DNA from: an uncultured Bacillota bacterium | Lineage (GTDB): Bacteria > Bacillota > Clostridia > Peptostreptococcales > Anaerovoracaceae | Direction: 5' to 3' | Length of the DNA: 5,644 nt | NCBI GenBank assembly: GCA_959606705.1 | Contig: CAUHLX010000190.1 | Coordinates: forward strand, 1 to 5,644 | In this document: piece by piece, positions 5,468-5,644 of the stretch | How positions within the stretch are numbered: position 1 is the stretch's first letter | Layout: every line of letters starts with the position of its first letter | Translations under genes and position numbers: made by a program | The notes under the pieces: model-generated | Seen by the model: only the letters and a program-made list of their open reading frames with translations | Database searches by the model: none | What the model was told of the DNA's origin: nothing

Positions 5468-5644
5468 CTACTCCGCAGAAATCGAAAAGGTATCGAAGCC
5501 GTCATTGTCAAACGGAACCTTAATCGCTCCATCCACAATTTTCTTTCCGTACTCCTCCATTTTCGCCTTCACCGCTTCCGGAAGATTGCCCGCGTCATCG
5601 CTGCAGCCGACTCCGTCTTCCTTCAAACCATAAACGATCGTTCC
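5468..5644 (-). CDS. BMP-family (PnrA-like) ABC substrate-binding lipoprotein, C-terminal part
   Basis: The last 58 residues of a gene that enters from the right edge. In the minus-strand frame it reads GTIVYGLKEDGVGCSDDAGN, then LPEAVKAKMEEYGKKIVDGA, then IKVPFDNDGFDTFSISAE and TAG (5468-5470). The G-L-K-E-D-G-V-G-x-S-D-D-A-G-N-L-P block followed by a K-x-K-(I/V)-x-x-G-x-I-K-V-P end is typical of the C-terminus of basic membrane proteins such as PnrA/TmpC. These are lipid-anchored receptors that usually bind purine nucleosides for an ABC importer. The signal peptide and lipobox would lie beyond the window. It ends 5 nt before the ygiQ start codon, so the two are probably co-transcribed. Family confident; ligand inferred from the family only. 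Confidence 0.85.
   Translation of the reverse strand, partial: GTIVYGLKEDGVGCSDDAGNLPEAVKAKMEEYGKKIVDGAIKVPFDNDGFDTFSISAE

Overview
The window looks like part of a Bacillota (Firmicutes) chromosome, probably from the class Clostridia. The evidence is the gene families present: a YitT-type membrane protein with a DUF2179 tail, a YgiQ radical SAM protein, a BMP-type lipoprotein, a DUF3781 protein and a DUF4143 ATPase remnant. Strong AGGAGG-like ribosome binding sites and tRNA genes with encoded CCA also fit. Genus cannot be set from this sequence alone. Every gene I can support lies on the minus strand, so the region reads from the right edge to the left.

Right part (about 5644 to 1375): a tight unidirectional cluster. 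It holds the C-terminal end of a BMP-family substrate-binding lipoprotein (cut by the window edge), a complete ygiQ-family radical SAM gene, a beta-class (N6/N4) DNA methyltransferase and a YitT-family membrane protein. Gaps are 5, 1 and 10 nt, and each ribosome binding site lies in or against the end of the gene before it, so this is very likely one operon. The methyltransferase has no visible restriction partner.

Middle part (about 1364 to 1067): a two-tRNA transcription unit. It has its own promoter (perfect TATAAT box), then tRNA-Val(GAC), a spacer that can form a hairpin, tRNA-Arg(CCG), and a clear intrinsic terminator. As read here, the tRNA-Val has C instead of the near-universal U at position 33.

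Left part (1058 to 1): a worn, accessory-looking stretch. A truncated and rearranged remnant of a DUF4143-type AAA ATPase ends in an ATGA overlap with a small DUF3781 gene. This is followed by a TetR-family regulator that runs off the left edge. The regulator's promoter carries a perfect 16-bp palindrome over the -10 region, which suggests autorepression. By eye, this left part is more AT-rich than the ygiQ/methyltransferase part.

I see no CRISPR array, insertion sequence, origin or rRNA. I do not see a clear new multi-gene system. The points most worth checking are the C33 tRNA-Val, the solitary methyltransferase inside a housekeeping-type operon, and the ATPase remnant beside the tRNA terminator.
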